Part shown: positions 37,313 through 46,694 of the stretch, piece after piece
Numbering within the stretch: position 1 is the first letter of the stretch
Layout of the letters: every line of letters begins with the position of its first letter
Assembly: GCF_020907985.1 (NCBI RefSeq)
Contig: NZ_JAJJPA010000037.1
Coordinates: 1 to 64,000, forward strand
Length of the DNA stretch: 64,000 nt
Source of the DNA: Kitasatospora humi
GTDB taxonomy: Bacteria > Actinomycetota > Actinomycetes > Streptomycetales > Streptomycetaceae
Direction of reading: 5' to 3'
Translations under genes and position numbers: made by a program
The notes under the pieces: model-generated
What the model was told of the DNA's origin: nothing
Seen by the model: only the letters and a program-made list of their open reading frames with translations
Database searches by the model: none

Positions 37313-37969
37313 ATGACCTTCCCCAACACTCCCGCCGGCGAGTTCCTCGGCGCTCGTGCCGAGGGCCGGTACATCGTTCCGCGCTTCGTCGAGCGCACCT
37401 CGCAGGGCATCCGCGAGTACGACCCGTACGCCAAGCTGTTCGAGGAGCGGATCATCTTCCTCGGCTCCCAGGTGGACGACGTCTCGGCCAACGACATCAT
37501 GGCCCAGCTGCTCTGCCTGGAGTCGATGGACCCGGATCGCGAGATCCAGATGTACATCAACTCGCCCGGCGGGTCGTTCACCGCGCTGACCGCGATCTAC
37601 GACACCATGCAGTACGTCAAGCCGGACATCCAGACCGTCTGCATGGGCCAGGCCGCCTCGGCCGCCGCCGTGCTGCTGGCGGCCGGCACCCCCGGCAAGC
37701 GGATGGCACTGCCGAACGCCCGGATCCTGATCCACCAGCCGTACACCGAGACCGGCCGCGGCCAGGTCTCCGACCTGGAGATCCAGGCCAAGGAGATCTT
37801 CCGGATGCGCGAGCAGCTGGAGGAGATGCTCTCCAAGCACTCGAACCAGCCGGTCGAGAAGATCCGCGACGACATCGAGCGCGACAAGATCCTCACCGCC
37901 GAGGAGGCCCTGGAGTACGGGCTGATCGACCAGATCATCTCCACCCGCAAGGCCTCGCTCAGCGGCTGA
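37313..37969 (+). CDS. clpP2: ATP-dependent Clp protease proteolytic subunit 2
   Basis: The 218-residue paralogue of ClpP1 has the triad S116 (GQAASAAAVLL), H141 (LIHQPY) and D191 (DIERDKIL). ATG at 37313 follows GGAGGACC. It is co-transcribed with clpP1 and ended by a 12-bp stem hairpin at 37999-38028. Confidence 0.95.
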   Translation: MTFPNTPAGEFLGARAEGRYIVPRFVERTSQGIREYDPYAKLFEERIIFLGSQVDDVSANDIMAQLLCLESMDPDREIQMYINSPGGSFTALTAIYDTMQYVKPDIQTVCMGQAASAAAVLLAAGTPGKRMALPNARILIHQPYTETGRGQVSDLEIQAKEIFRMREQLEEMLSKHSNQPVEKIRDDIERDKILTAEEALEYGLIDQIISTRKASLSG

Positions 37970-37998
37970 GCCGGGTCAGCACCACCCAGTTCCACCGG

Positions 37999-38028
37999 GG
38001 CGGGGCGTACCAGTCGGTACGCCCCGCC
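37999..38028. terminator. clpP1P2 terminator
   Basis: Perfect 12-bp stem GGCGGGGCGTAC/GTACGCCCCGCC with a 6-nt loop, separating clpP2 from the clpX promoter region. Confidence 0.75.
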
Positions 38029-38237
38029 CGCCGGGCTACGGCCCCGAAGCGACGGCATCTGTTCGGTATCAATTCGCCCAGGGCGTAGGGCAGAGCAGTC
38101 GAAGACGGCCGTTTCCGTGAGTTGGCAGAGTACCGTCGGATACCGAGACCTGAGCGCCCCGGCAGGGGGCGGCCGTCGGGTCCACAGCACCAGGCCCCGG
38201 AACCCCCGCGGGGCCCCTGGCGAAGGGGAAGCACCTC

Positions 38238-39524
38238 GTGGCACGCATCGGAGACGGTGGCGACCTGCTCAAGTGCTCGTTCTGCGGCAAGTCGCAGAAG
38301 CAGGTGAAGAAGCTGATCGCCGGCCCAGGCGTGTACATCTGCGACGAGTGCATCGACCTCTGCAACGAGATCATCGAGGAGGAGCTCGCCGAGTCCTCCG
38401 AGGTGCGTTTCGAGGAGCTCCCGAAGCCGCGCGAAATCTACGAGTTCCTGGACCAGTACGTGGTCGGCCAGGACCTCGCCAAGAAGGCCCTCTCGGTGGC
38501 CGTCTACAACCACTACAAGCGGGTGCAGGCCGGCGAGGCCGGGCGCAGCGGCGGCAGTCGTGACGACGCCATCGAGCTCGCCAAGTCCAACATCCTGCTG
38601 CTCGGCCCGACCGGTTCCGGCAAGACGCTGCTGGCGCAGACCCTCGCCCGGATGCTGAACGTGCCGTTCGCGATCGCCGACGCCACCGCGCTGACCGAGG
38701 CGGGCTACGTCGGCGAGGACGTCGAGAACATCCTGCTCAAGCTGATCCAGGCGGCCGACTACGACGTCAAGAAGGCCGAGACCGGGATCATCTACATCGA
38801 CGAGATCGACAAGGTGGCCCGCAAGAGCGAGAACCCGTCGATCACCCGGGACGTCTCCGGGGAGGGCGTCCAGCAGGCGCTGCTGAAGATCCTGGAGGGC
38901 ACCACCGCCTCGGTGCCGCCGCAGGGCGGGCGCAAGCACCCGCACCAGGAGTTCATCCAGATCGACACCACCAATGTGCTCTTCATCGTCGGCGGCGCGT
39001 TCGCCGGCCTGGAGCGGATCATCGAGGGCCGCTCGGGCGCCAAGGGCATCGGCTTCGGCGCCACCATCCGTTCCAAGCGGGAGAGCGACGCCAGCGACCA
39101 CTTCCGCCAGGTGATGCCTGAGGACCTGGTCAAGTTCGGCATGATCCCGGAGTTCATCGGCCGCCTCCCGGTGATCACCAGCGTGCACAACCTGGACCGT
39201 GAGGCGCTGCTGCAGATCCTCACCGAGCCGAAGAACGCGCTGGTCAAGCAGTACCGCAAGCTCTTCGAACTGGACGGTGTGGAGCTGGAGTTCAGCCGGG
39301 ACGCGCTGGAGGCGATCGCCGACCAGGCGATCCTGCGCGGCACCGGCGCGCGCGGTCTGCGGGCGATCATGGAGGAGGTGCTGATGTCGGTGATGTACGA
39401 GGTGCCGTCGCGTCAGGACGTCGCCCGGGTCGTGGTCACCGGCGACGTGGTCTCCAAGCACGCCATCCCGACCCTGGTGCCGCGCGACATGATCAAGCGC
39501 GAACGGCGGGACAAGAGCGCCTGA
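38238..39524 (+). CDS. clpX: ATP-dependent Clp protease ATP-binding subunit ClpX
   Basis: The 428-residue AAA+ unfoldase has an N-terminal zinc-binding domain with C13, C16, C35 and C38. Walker A GPTGSGKT is at 123-130, pore loop GYVGED follows, Walker B is IIYIDEID, and the C-terminus carries a sensor-2 GTGARGLR. It delivers substrates to ClpP1P2. GTG at 38238 is used. It has its own upstream region of 268 bp. Confidence 0.96.
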   Translation: MARIGDGGDLLKCSFCGKSQKQVKKLIAGPGVYICDECIDLCNEIIEEELAESSEVRFEELPKPREIYEFLDQYVVGQDLAKKALSVAVYNHYKRVQAGEAGRSGGSRDDAIELAKSNILLLGPTGSGKTLLAQTLARMLNVPFAIADATALTEAGYVGEDVENILLKLIQAADYDVKKAETGIIYIDEIDKVARKSENPSITRDVSGEGVQQALLKILEGTTASVPPQGGRKHPHQEFIQIDTTNVLFIVGGAFAGLERIIEGRSGAKGIGFGATIRSKRESDASDHFRQVMPEDLVKFGMIPEFIGRLPVITSVHNLDREALLQILTEPKNALVKQYRKLFELDGVELEFSRDALEAIADQAILRGTGARGLRAIMEEVLMSVMYEVPSRQDVARVVVTGDVVSKHAIPTLVPRDMIKRERRDKSA

Positions 39525-39548
39525 CGCCCGGTCAACCCGGAACGCAGC

Positions 39549-39575
39549 AGGGGCCCGCGGAATCCGCGGGCCCCT
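39549..39575. terminator. Bidirectional terminator between clpX and the proline-rich protein gene
   Basis: 12-bp stem AGGGGCCCGCGG/CCGCGGGCCCCT with a 3-nt loop, followed by TT, between convergent genes. Confidence 0.85.
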
Positions 39576-39589
39576 TCGTGCTGTTACGA

Positions 39590-40423
39590 CTACTTCGGCA
39601 CCTCGGCGACCGTTCGCAGTTCGCGCAGGTCGGAGGCGGCCTTGTCGAGCGTCGGGGCGGTGCCCTTGATGGTGGTCTGCATCATCACCACCAGGGAGCT
39701 GTTGTCCACCCAGACGCAGACCGCGTCGGTCTCCTTGCCGGTGGTGCCGTCCTCGCAGCTCATCGTGCCGCCCTTGGGGCCGGGGTCCGGGTGGGTGCGC
39801 GGGCCGAAGGTGGTGCCCTTGCCGTTGGCCCGGGCGCTGGACTCGAAGCCGTTCCAGAAGCTGGCCTCCTCGGTGTTCGGGGAGGAGATCTTGCCGTAGC
39901 CGCCGTAGACCACCACGGCCCGGTCCGAGAGCAGGCCGTTGTAGACGGTGGAGACCATGCCGTCCAGGTCCTGCGACGACGGTTGGCCGGCCAGGGTGGT
40001 CTTCAGCTGTTGGGCCAGCGGATTGCCGTCGTCCCTGTTGAGGCCCTGGAAGGACTGCGGCAGCACCACCTGCTGGGTGCCCTCCTTGGAGACCTTGTCG
40101 GCCACCGTGAGGACCAGCACCGTCGACGCGATGCCGATGGCGCCCACCACGGCGGCCAGGGTGATGACGAGGCCCTTGCGGCTCTTCCTGGGCGGCGGCG
40201 CCGGCGGGACGTAGCCGCCCGCGGCGGGCCAGGCGGTGGCGGGCTGGGCCGGGGGCGGCACCGGACCGTAGGCCGGGGACGGGCCGTAGCCGCCCGGCTG
40301 CTGGTACGCCGGCGGCTGCCCGAACCCGCCGGCCTGCCCGTGGTTCGGGGCGGGCCCGCCGTAGCCGCCCTGGCCGTAGCCGGGGGTGGGCGGCGGCGCA
40401 CCGAACGGGTGCTGCTCGGACAT
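39590..40423 (-). CDS. Proline-rich single-pass membrane protein, unknown function
   Basis: A 277-residue protein. The first ~85 residues are a cytosolic Pro/Gly/Tyr/Gln-rich low-complexity region (YGQGGYGGPAP, PPPAQPATAWP). A basic patch (RKSRKG) and one membrane helix (LVITLAAVVGAIGIASTVLVL, ~87-108) follow, then an extracytoplasmic domain of ~165 residues with two cysteines (SCED, AVCVW) that may form a disulphide. ATG at 40423 follows GGGAGGG. The architecture is common in actinobacteria near cell-envelope or signalling genes. Confidence 0.75.
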   Translation of the reverse strand: MSEQHPFGAPPPTPGYGQGGYGGPAPNHGQAGGFGQPPAYQQPGGYGPSPAYGPVPPPAQPATAWPAAGGYVPPAPPPRKSRKGLVITLAAVVGAIGIASTVLVLTVADKVSKEGTQQVVLPQSFQGLNRDDGNPLAQQLKTTLAGQPSSQDLDGMVSTVYNGLLSDRAVVVYGGYGKISSPNTEEASFWNGFESSARANGKGTTFGPRTHPDPGPKGGTMSCEDGTTGKETDAVCVWVDNSSLVVMMQTTIKGTAPTLDKAASDLRELRTVAEVPK

Positions 40424-40569
40424 CGGCGTTCCCTCCCAGAAATCACTCGCCGGCGCGGCTCGCTCGCCGGGCTGGTCCGGCGGCCCCCGAACTCCCGGCC
40501 GAGGCACGGCACGCTACCGTACGGCACCGACGTGCTCGGGGGCCCGCGCGGTTCCGTAAACTGTGCGTC

Positions 40570-43209
40570 GTGACCGACATGACGAACCAGCGCCCCACCG
40601 ACCACGCGTCCGGGGACAACGCAGCCGCCCTTCCGACGACCTACGCGCCGCGCGAGGTAGAGGGCGAGCTGTACGAGCGCTGGGTGGAGCGGGGTTACTT
40701 CGAGGCGGACGCCAAGAGCGACAAGACCCCGTACACCATCGTCATCCCGCCGCCGAACGTCACCGGTGCCCTGCACCTGGGCCACGCCTTCCAGCACACC
40801 CTGATGGACGCCCTGACCCGCCGTAAGCGGATGCAGGGTTACGAGGCGCTCTGGCTGCCGGGCATGGACCACGCCGGCATCGCCACCCAGAACAAGGTGG
40901 AGCAGCAGCTCGCCGAGTCCGGCCTGTCCCGGCACGACCTGGGCCGCGAGGCCTTCGTCGAGAAGGTCTGGGAGTGGAAGGAGAACTACGGCGGCAAGAT
41001 CCTCGGCCAGATGCGCCGCCTCGGCGACGGCGTGGACTGGAGCCGGGAGCGCTTCACCATGGACGAGGGCCTGTCCAAGGCCGTCCAGACCATCTTCAAG
41101 AAGCTCTTCGACGACGGCCTGATCTACCGCGCCGAGCGCATCATCAACTGGTGTCCGCGCTGCCTCACCGCCCTCTCCGACATCGAGGTGGAGCACGAGG
41201 ACAGCCCCGGCGAGCTGGTCTCGATCCGCTACGGCGACGGCGACGACTCCATCGTGGTCGCCACCACCCGGGCCGAGACGATGCTGGGCGACACCGCGGT
41301 CGCCGTCCACCCGGACGACGAGCGCTACCGGCACCTGATCGGCCGCACCATCAAGCTGCCGCTGACGGACCGTGAGATCCCGGTGGTCGCCGACACCCAC
41401 GTCGACCCGGAGTTCGGCACCGGTGCCGTCAAGGTGACCCCGGCGCACGACCCCAACGACTTCGCCATCGGCCAGCGCCACGACCTGCCCAGCCTGACCG
41501 TGATGGACGAGCGCGGTGCCATCACCGTGCACGGCCCGTTCCTCGGCCTGGACCGGATGGAGGCCCGCTCGGCCGTGGTCGGCGCGCTGCGCGAGCAGGG
41601 CCGGATCGTCGCCGAGAAGCGCCCCTACATGCACGCGGTGGGCCACTGCTCGCGCTGCCACACCGTCGTCGAGCCGCGCCTGTCGCTGCAGTGGTGGGTC
41701 AAGGTCGGCCCGCTGGCCGAGGCGGCCGGCGACGCGGTCCGGGACGGCCGGGTGCAGATCCACCCGAAGGAGCTGGAGCGCCGCTACTTCGACTGGGTCG
41801 ACAACATGTTCGACTGGTGCATCTCCCGCCAGCTCTGGTGGGGCCACCGGATCCCGGTCTGGTACGGCCCCGACGGCGAGGTCGTCTGCGTCGGCCCGGA
41901 CGACGAGGTGCCCACGGGCGAGGGCTGGACCCAGGACCCGGACGTCCTGGACACCTGGTTCTCCAGCGGTCTGTGGCCGTTCTCCACCCTGGGCTGGCCG
42001 GAGCGGACCCCGGACCTGGAGAAGTTCTACCCCACCGACGTGCTGCTCACCGGCCACGACATCATCTTCTTCTGGGTCGCCCGGATGATGATGTTCGGCC
42101 TGTACGCGATGGACGGCAAGGCGCCGTTCCACACCGTGGCGCTGACCGGTCTGGTCCGCGACGAGTTCGGCAAGAAGATGTCCAAGTCCAACCCGAACGC
42201 GGTCGATCCGCTGGACTGGATGGACGCCTACGGTGCCGACGCCGTCCGGTTCACCCTGGCCAGCGGCGCCAACCCGGGCGCCGACGTGCCGATCGGCGAG
42301 GACTGGGTCAAGGGCTCGCGCAACTTCTGCAACAAGATCTGGAACGCCACCCGGTTCGCGCTGATGAACGGCGCCACCGTCGAGGGCCCGCTGCCGGCCC
42401 CCGAGGTGATGACCGCGGCCGACCGCTGGATCCTGTCGCGCCTCAACGAGACCGTGGCCCAGGTCGACGCGCTCTACGACGACTACCAGTTCGCCAAGCT
42501 CGCCGACGCGCTCTTCCACTTCGCCTGGGACGAGGTGTTCGACTGGTACGTCGAGCTCTCCAAGACCACCCTGGCCAAGGGCGGCCCGCAGGCCGACGCG
42601 GCCCGCCGGGTGCTCGGCGAGGTGCTGGACGTGACGCTGCGGCTGCTGCACCCGGTGGTGCCGTTCGTCACCGACGCGCTCTGGACGGCGCTGACCGGCG
42701 CCGAGTCGGTGGTGGTCGCCGCCTGGCCGAAGGACAGCGGCTACCGCGACCAGGACGCCTCGGCCGAGATCGCCACCCTCCAGCAGGTGGTCACCGAGGT
42801 TCGCCGGTTCCGTTCCGACCAGGGTCTGAAGCCGGGTCAGAAGGTTCCGGCGACGCTGGACCTGGCGGGCACCCGGCTCGGTGCGCACGAGGAGGCGATG
42901 CGCGCGCTGCTGCGGCTCACCGAGCCGACCGACGGCTTCGCGCCGACCGCCTCGCTGGCGGTCGCCGGTGCCACGGTGGCGCTGGACCTGTCCGGCACCA
43001 TCGACGTGGCCGCCGAGCGCAAGCGGCTGGCCAAGGACCTCGCCGCCGCCGAGAAGGAGTTGGCCCAGACCAGCGGCAAGCTCGGCAACGAGGGCTTCCT
43101 GGCGAAGGCCCCGGAGGACGTCGTGGTGAAGATCCGGGCCCGGCAGGCCGCCGCGGAGGCGGACATCGCCCGGATCACCGCCCAGCTCGCCGCGCTGCCC
43201 CAGGCCTGA
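40570..43209 (+). CDS. valS: Valyl-tRNA synthetase
   Basis: The 879-residue class I synthetase has the HIGH-type motif in PPPNVTGALHLGHAF and KMSKS in KKMSKSNPNAVDP. The CP1 editing domain lies between (TTRAETMLGDTAVAVHPDD) and the C-terminal coiled coil ends the protein. GTG at 40570 is preceded by TAAACT exactly seven bases upstream, implying a leaderless message and leaving no space for a T-box leader. It is divergent from the proline-rich membrane protein gene. Confidence 0.96.
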   Translation: MTDMTNQRPTDHASGDNAAALPTTYAPREVEGELYERWVERGYFEADAKSDKTPYTIVIPPPNVTGALHLGHAFQHTLMDALTRRKRMQGYEALWLPGMDHAGIATQNKVEQQLAESGLSRHDLGREAFVEKVWEWKENYGGKILGQMRRLGDGVDWSRERFTMDEGLSKAVQTIFKKLFDDGLIYRAERIINWCPRCLTALSDIEVEHEDSPGELVSIRYGDGDDSIVVATTRAETMLGDTAVAVHPDDERYRHLIGRTIKLPLTDREIPVVADTHVDPEFGTGAVKVTPAHDPNDFAIGQRHDLPSLTVMDERGAITVHGPFLGLDRMEARSAVVGALREQGRIVAEKRPYMHAVGHCSRCHTVVEPRLSLQWWVKVGPLAEAAGDAVRDGRVQIHPKELERRYFDWVDNMFDWCISRQLWWGHRIPVWYGPDGEVVCVGPDDEVPTGEGWTQDPDVLDTWFSSGLWPFSTLGWPERTPDLEKFYPTDVLLTGHDIIFFWVARMMMFGLYAMDGKAPFHTVALTGLVRDEFGKKMSKSNPNAVDPLDWMDAYGADAVRFTLASGANPGADVPIGEDWVKGSRNFCNKIWNATRFALMNGATVEGPLPAPEVMTAADRWILSRLNETVAQVDALYDDYQFAKLADALFHFAWDEVFDWYVELSKTTLAKGGPQADAARRVLGEVLDVTLRLLHPVVPFVTDALWTALTGAESVVVAAWPKDSGYRDQDASAEIATLQQVVTEVRRFRSDQGLKPGQKVPATLDLAGTRLGAHEEAMRALLRLTEPTDGFAPTASLAVAGATVALDLSGTIDVAAERKRLAKDLAAAEKELAQTSGKLGNEGFLAKAPEDVVVKIRARQAAAEADIARITAQLAALPQA

Positions 43210-43228
43210 CCGGCCCCGACCGCGCGCC

Positions 43229-43264
43229 CCGAGGCCGCACCCGCTCCGGCGGGTGCGGCCTCGG
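43229..43264. terminator. valS terminator
   Basis: Perfect 16-bp stem CCGAGGCCGCACCCGC/GCGGGTGCGGCCTCGG with a 4-nt loop. Confidence 0.85.
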
Positions 43265-43469
43265 CCGTTTCCGGCGCGGCCAAGACCGATTAGCAGCCGA
43301 ATTCCACCGACCGCCAGAAAACGATCGGATTCGCATTCCCGGGGAACAACACTCGGCCATGTTTCGGTGTTCTCGGAAGGTGCGCCGTATACGGTGATCT
43401 GCAGTTGCGATCGGCGGTGACTGCGCTCAACGGCAGTCCCGATCAACGGCGGCGACGGGAAGACATGGC

Positions 43470-43976
43470 ATGACGCGAACGCAGACAATGGTCGGCGAAC
43501 TCCCCGCCCAGCGGGTCGAGGAGGCCAAGGGCCGGGCCGCGACCCTGCTGCTGGCCTTCCGGCACGGCAACCAGCTCGCCTTCGACCAGGAACTGGACGA
43601 GCTGCTCGCCGAGGAGGACGAGCGCGCGGTGGTCACCCTGCTCACCTGGATCGCCGCCGAGGCGGTGCGCAAGGCCTACGCCCCCGAGGTCGGCGACCGG
43701 GTGCTGCGCGGACTGGCCCGCCGGGCGCCGCAGGGCGAGGTCCCGGTCGCGGTGGACGAGGAGTCGGTGGACGCGGCCCGGCTGATCGAGGCGGTCCGCG
43801 GCGGCGACGCGGCCGCGGTGCGCGACCTGGTGGCCGGCACCGCCGACACCACCTTCCTGCTCGGCGGCCTGCTGCAAGGCGTGGCGATGATGCTGCCGCT
43901 GGTGCCCGAGGCCGAGGTCGACGCCGTGGTGAACGAGCTGAGGGCACGTCACGCCCCGGTTCCGGCCGCCGTCTGA
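43470..43976 (+). CDS. Hypothetical helical protein between valS and folC
   Basis: A 168-residue, Ala/Glu/Leu-rich, mostly helical soluble protein (VEEAKGRAATLLLAFRHGNQLAFDQELDELLAEEDERAVV). Strong codon bias agrees with a real gene. I do not recognise the family. It sits alone after the valS terminator, with an AT-richer promoter region at 43285-43400, and is followed by the folC operon. Confidence 0.7.
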   Translation: MTRTQTMVGELPAQRVEEAKGRAATLLLAFRHGNQLAFDQELDELLAEEDERAVVTLLTWIAAEAVRKAYAPEVGDRVLRGLARRAPQGEVPVAVDEESVDAARLIEAVRGGDAAAVRDLVAGTADTTFLLGGLLQGVAMMLPLVPEAEVDAVVNELRARHAPVPAAV

Positions 43977-44089
43977 GCCGCGCACTTTGCCCGGTCTTTA
44001 CCCCCGGGTGGCCGGAGGTTGACGGACGGCTCCGGGCGCCGCCGCCCCGGCGCGTCGCCGCGCCGGGCGCACTCCGTAGACTGGGCCGC

Positions 44090-45490
44090 GTGAGCAGCAG
44101 CGCGGAGCCGAACCCGTACACCATCCGCCCCGAGGGCGCGGACCCCGCCGAGCCGGTGACCGGTCTGCGGGAGGTCGAGACCGAGCTGGCCAAGCGCTGG
44201 CCGGAGAACAAGCTCGAGCCGAGCCTGGACCGCATCCGGGCGCTGATGGACATCCTCGGTGAGCCCCAACAGTCCTATCCGACCATTCACATCACCGGGA
44301 CCAACGGCAAGACCTCCACCGCCCGGATGATCGAGCAGCTGCTGAACGCCTTCGAGCTGCGCACCGGCCGCTACACCAGCCCGCACGTGGAGTCCGTGAC
44401 CGAGCGGATCAGCCTGGACGGGCAGCCGATCAGCGAGGACAGGTTCGTCGAGACCTACCGGGACATCGAGCCCTACCTCCGGATGGTCGACGAGCAGCAG
44501 CCGGTCGCCCTCTCCTTCTTCGAGGTGCTCACCGGCATGGCCTACGCGGCGTTCGCCGACGCCCCGGTCGACGTGGCCGTGATCGAAGTCGGCATGGGCG
44601 GCAGCTGGGACGCCACCAACGTGATCGACGCGGCGGTCTCGGTGATCACCCCGATCTCGCTGGACCACACCGACAAGCTCGGCAGCACCACGGGTGAGAT
44701 CGCCGTGGAGAAGTCCGGGATCATCAAGCCCGGTGCCCTCGCGGTGGTCTCCCAGCAGCCGCTGGACGCGGCCCAGACCATCCTCAAGCGGGCCGTCGAG
44801 GTGGACGCCACGGTGGCCCGGGAGGGCATGGAGTTCGGCGTGCTGCACCGCGAGATCGCGGTCGGCGGGCAGCTGATGACGCTGCGCGGCCTGGGCGGCG
44901 CCGAGTACGAGGACGTCTTCATCCCGCTGCACGGCGAGCACCAGGCGCACAACGCGGCCATGGCGCTGGCCGCCGTGGAGGCCTTCTTCGGCGTCGGCGC
45001 GGCCCGCGAGGGCCAGCTGGACATCGACAAGGTCCGCCAGGCCTTCGCCGGCGTCTCCTCACCCGGCCGCCTGGAGGTGGTGCGGCGCAGTCCGACCATC
45101 CTGCTGGACGCCGCCCACAACCCCGAGGGCGCCCGGGTCACCGCGGCCGCGATCAGCGAGGCCTTCGGCTTCACCCGGTTGATCGGCGTGGTCGGCACCA
45201 GCGGCGACAAGGACGTGACCGGCGTGCTGGAGGCCTTCGAGCCGATCCTGGCCGAGGTGGTGGTCACCCAGAACTCCACCCACCGGGCGATGGCCGTGGA
45301 CAGCCTGGCCGCCCAGGCGGTCGAGGTGTTCGGCGAGGACCGGGTGGTGGTCGAGCCGCGGCTGGACGACGCGATCGACGCCGCCGTCACGCTCGCCGAG
45401 GAGGAAGGCGACCTGGGCGGGGCCGGAGTCCTGGTCACCGGGTCCGTGATCACGGTGGGCGAGGCCCGCCTGCTGCTCGGGAAGAAGTGA
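44090..45490 (+). CDS. folC: Bifunctional dihydrofolate/folylpolyglutamate synthase
   Basis: The 466-residue Mur-ligase-type enzyme has the P-loop HITGTNGKTSTARM, MGMGGSWDATN and the C-terminal LLDAAHNPEGARV. It adds glutamate to dihydropteroate and folates. GTG at 44090 is preceded by TAGACT seven bases upstream (leaderless). The next gene starts one base after its stop, so the two are coupled. Confidence 0.94.
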   Translation: MSSSAEPNPYTIRPEGADPAEPVTGLREVETELAKRWPENKLEPSLDRIRALMDILGEPQQSYPTIHITGTNGKTSTARMIEQLLNAFELRTGRYTSPHVESVTERISLDGQPISEDRFVETYRDIEPYLRMVDEQQPVALSFFEVLTGMAYAAFADAPVDVAVIEVGMGGSWDATNVIDAAVSVITPISLDHTDKLGSTTGEIAVEKSGIIKPGALAVVSQQPLDAAQTILKRAVEVDATVAREGMEFGVLHREIAVGGQLMTLRGLGGAEYEDVFIPLHGEHQAHNAAMALAAVEAFFGVGAAREGQLDIDKVRQAFAGVSSPGRLEVVRRSPTILLDAAHNPEGARVTAAAISEAFGFTRLIGVVGTSGDKDVTGVLEAFEPILAEVVVTQNSTHRAMAVDSLAAQAVEVFGEDRVVVEPRLDDAIDAAVTLAEEEGDLGGAGVLVTGSVITVGEARLLLGKK

Positions 45491-45491
45491 G

Positions 45492-45848
45492 ATGCGCACC
45501 CTCTGCTCCTCCACGCTGATCGGCGAGGTCTTCGTGATCCTCTTCGCGGCCTGCGTCGCGATGCGGATGACGGACGTCTCCACCGGGCTGATCTGGACCG
45601 TCAGCGGGATCGCCATGCTGCTCTGTGTGCTGCTCTGCGGGGTGATCACCCGGCCGGGCGCGGTGGCGATCGGGTGGGCGCTGCAGCTCGCGCTGATCGC
45701 CAGTGGGCTGCTGCTGCCCACCATGTACGGGCTGGGCGTGATCTTCGCCGGGCTGTGGTGGTGCTCGGTGCACTACGGTCGCAAGATCGACCACATCAAG
45801 GAAGAACGCAGCAGGGCGGCCGGGGCGGCCGCCACCGCCGACGCCTGA
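45492..45848 (+). CDS. DUF4233 membrane protein
   Basis: A 118-residue protein with four hydrophobic helices between residues 8 and 95 and a charged C-terminus (GRKIDHIKEERSR). DUF4233 is almost always found after folC in actinobacteria; the function is unknown. It is in the folC operon, with a single base between the genes. Confidence 0.88.
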   Translation: MRTLCSSTLIGEVFVILFAACVAMRMTDVSTGLIWTVSGIAMLLCVLLCGVITRPGAVAIGWALQLALIASGLLLPTMYGLGVIFAGLWWCSVHYGRKIDHIKEERSRAAGAAATADA

Positions 45849-45941
45849 GCATTCGTTCACCCAAGGTAGCCTCTGGGGCGGCGGTACCCGGGTGGTACCC
45901 GCCCCCGATTCTCGTTCCCTGATCCTCACTGGAGCCGCACC

Positions 45942-46355
45942 GTGTCCCAGCGCACCCTCGTCCTGCTCAAGCCCGACGCCGTCCGCCGTGGCCTGGCCGG
46001 CGAGATCATCAGCCGGATCGAGCGCAAGGCCGGCTGGCAGCTGACCGCGATGGAGCTGCGCACCTTCGACCGGGCCACCCTGGAGGTCCACTACGCGGAG
46101 CACGTCGGCCGCCCGTTCTACGAGCCGCTGCTGGAGTTCATGACCTCCGGCCCGTCGATCGCGCTGATCGTCGAGGGCGAGAACGTGGTCCCCGGCATCC
46201 GCGCGCTGGCCGGTGCCACCGACCCGCTGCAGGCCGGCCCCGGCACCATCCGCGGCGACTACGCGACCATCACCCGGGAGAACCTGATCCACGCCTCCGA
46301 CTCGCCCGAGTCGGCCGAGCGCGAGATCAAGATCTTCTTCCCGGCGCACGCCTGA
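45942..46355 (+). CDS. ndk: Nucleoside diphosphate kinase
   Basis: The 137-residue enzyme transfers the gamma phosphate between NTPs and NDPs. The phospho-accepting residue is H117 in the active-site segment TRENLIHASDSPESAEREI, with KPDAVRRGLAGEII at the N-terminus. GTG at 45942 follows CTGGAG. It is ended by a hairpin at 46363-46388. Confidence 0.96.
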   Translation: MSQRTLVLLKPDAVRRGLAGEIISRIERKAGWQLTAMELRTFDRATLEVHYAEHVGRPFYEPLLEFMTSGPSIALIVEGENVVPGIRALAGATDPLQAGPGTIRGDYATITRENLIHASDSPESAEREIKIFFPAHA

Positions 46356-46362
46356 GCTTTCC

Positions 46363-46388
46363 GCCGGATGGGCGATCGGCCATCCGGC
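46363..46388. terminator. ndk terminator
   Basis: 9-bp stem GCCGGATGG/CCATCCGGC with an 8-nt loop directly after ndk. Confidence 0.65.
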
Positions 46389-46694
46389 TGACGGCCCGTC
46401 GGTTGGTCTGGGCCGGATCGAGTCAGGGGGACCCGGCTCAGCCAACAGTGGGAAACCGATCGTCATATATGGAACTGGATGTGCCGACACGGCGTCCCAA
46501 TGCCAGGAGAAGCCGTTCGGCAACGGAGAATGGACACCATGCCCACCCCGCCGACGAGTTCGCCGGGCCTGGCTACGATGGAGGCGACTCGCGGTCCACG
46601 TGTCCGCCGGCGCACCTCACGCCGCTCGCCGCTGTCCGCGTGAGGCGAAATCCCCTGCCCAAGACGTCCAGTTCGGGAAGGCGTTCCATACCCC
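46389..46694. other. mreB upstream region
   Basis: About 306 bp without a supported gene. An AT-rich stretch at 46460-46480 (around cgtcatatatggaactgg) is the best promoter candidate for the mre operon. GGGAAGG at 46675-46681 precedes the mreB ATG by 13 bp. Confidence 0.45.

Noticed and set aside
40424..40569. T-box or other leader regulation of valS
   Set aside because: A -10-like hexamer sits seven bases before the GTG, leaving no room for a leader; no T-box core sequence was seen.
40003..43488. 1161-codon reverse open frame opposite valS
   Set aside because: Same GC-shadow effect; no recognisable motif, while valS has HIGH and KMSKS.
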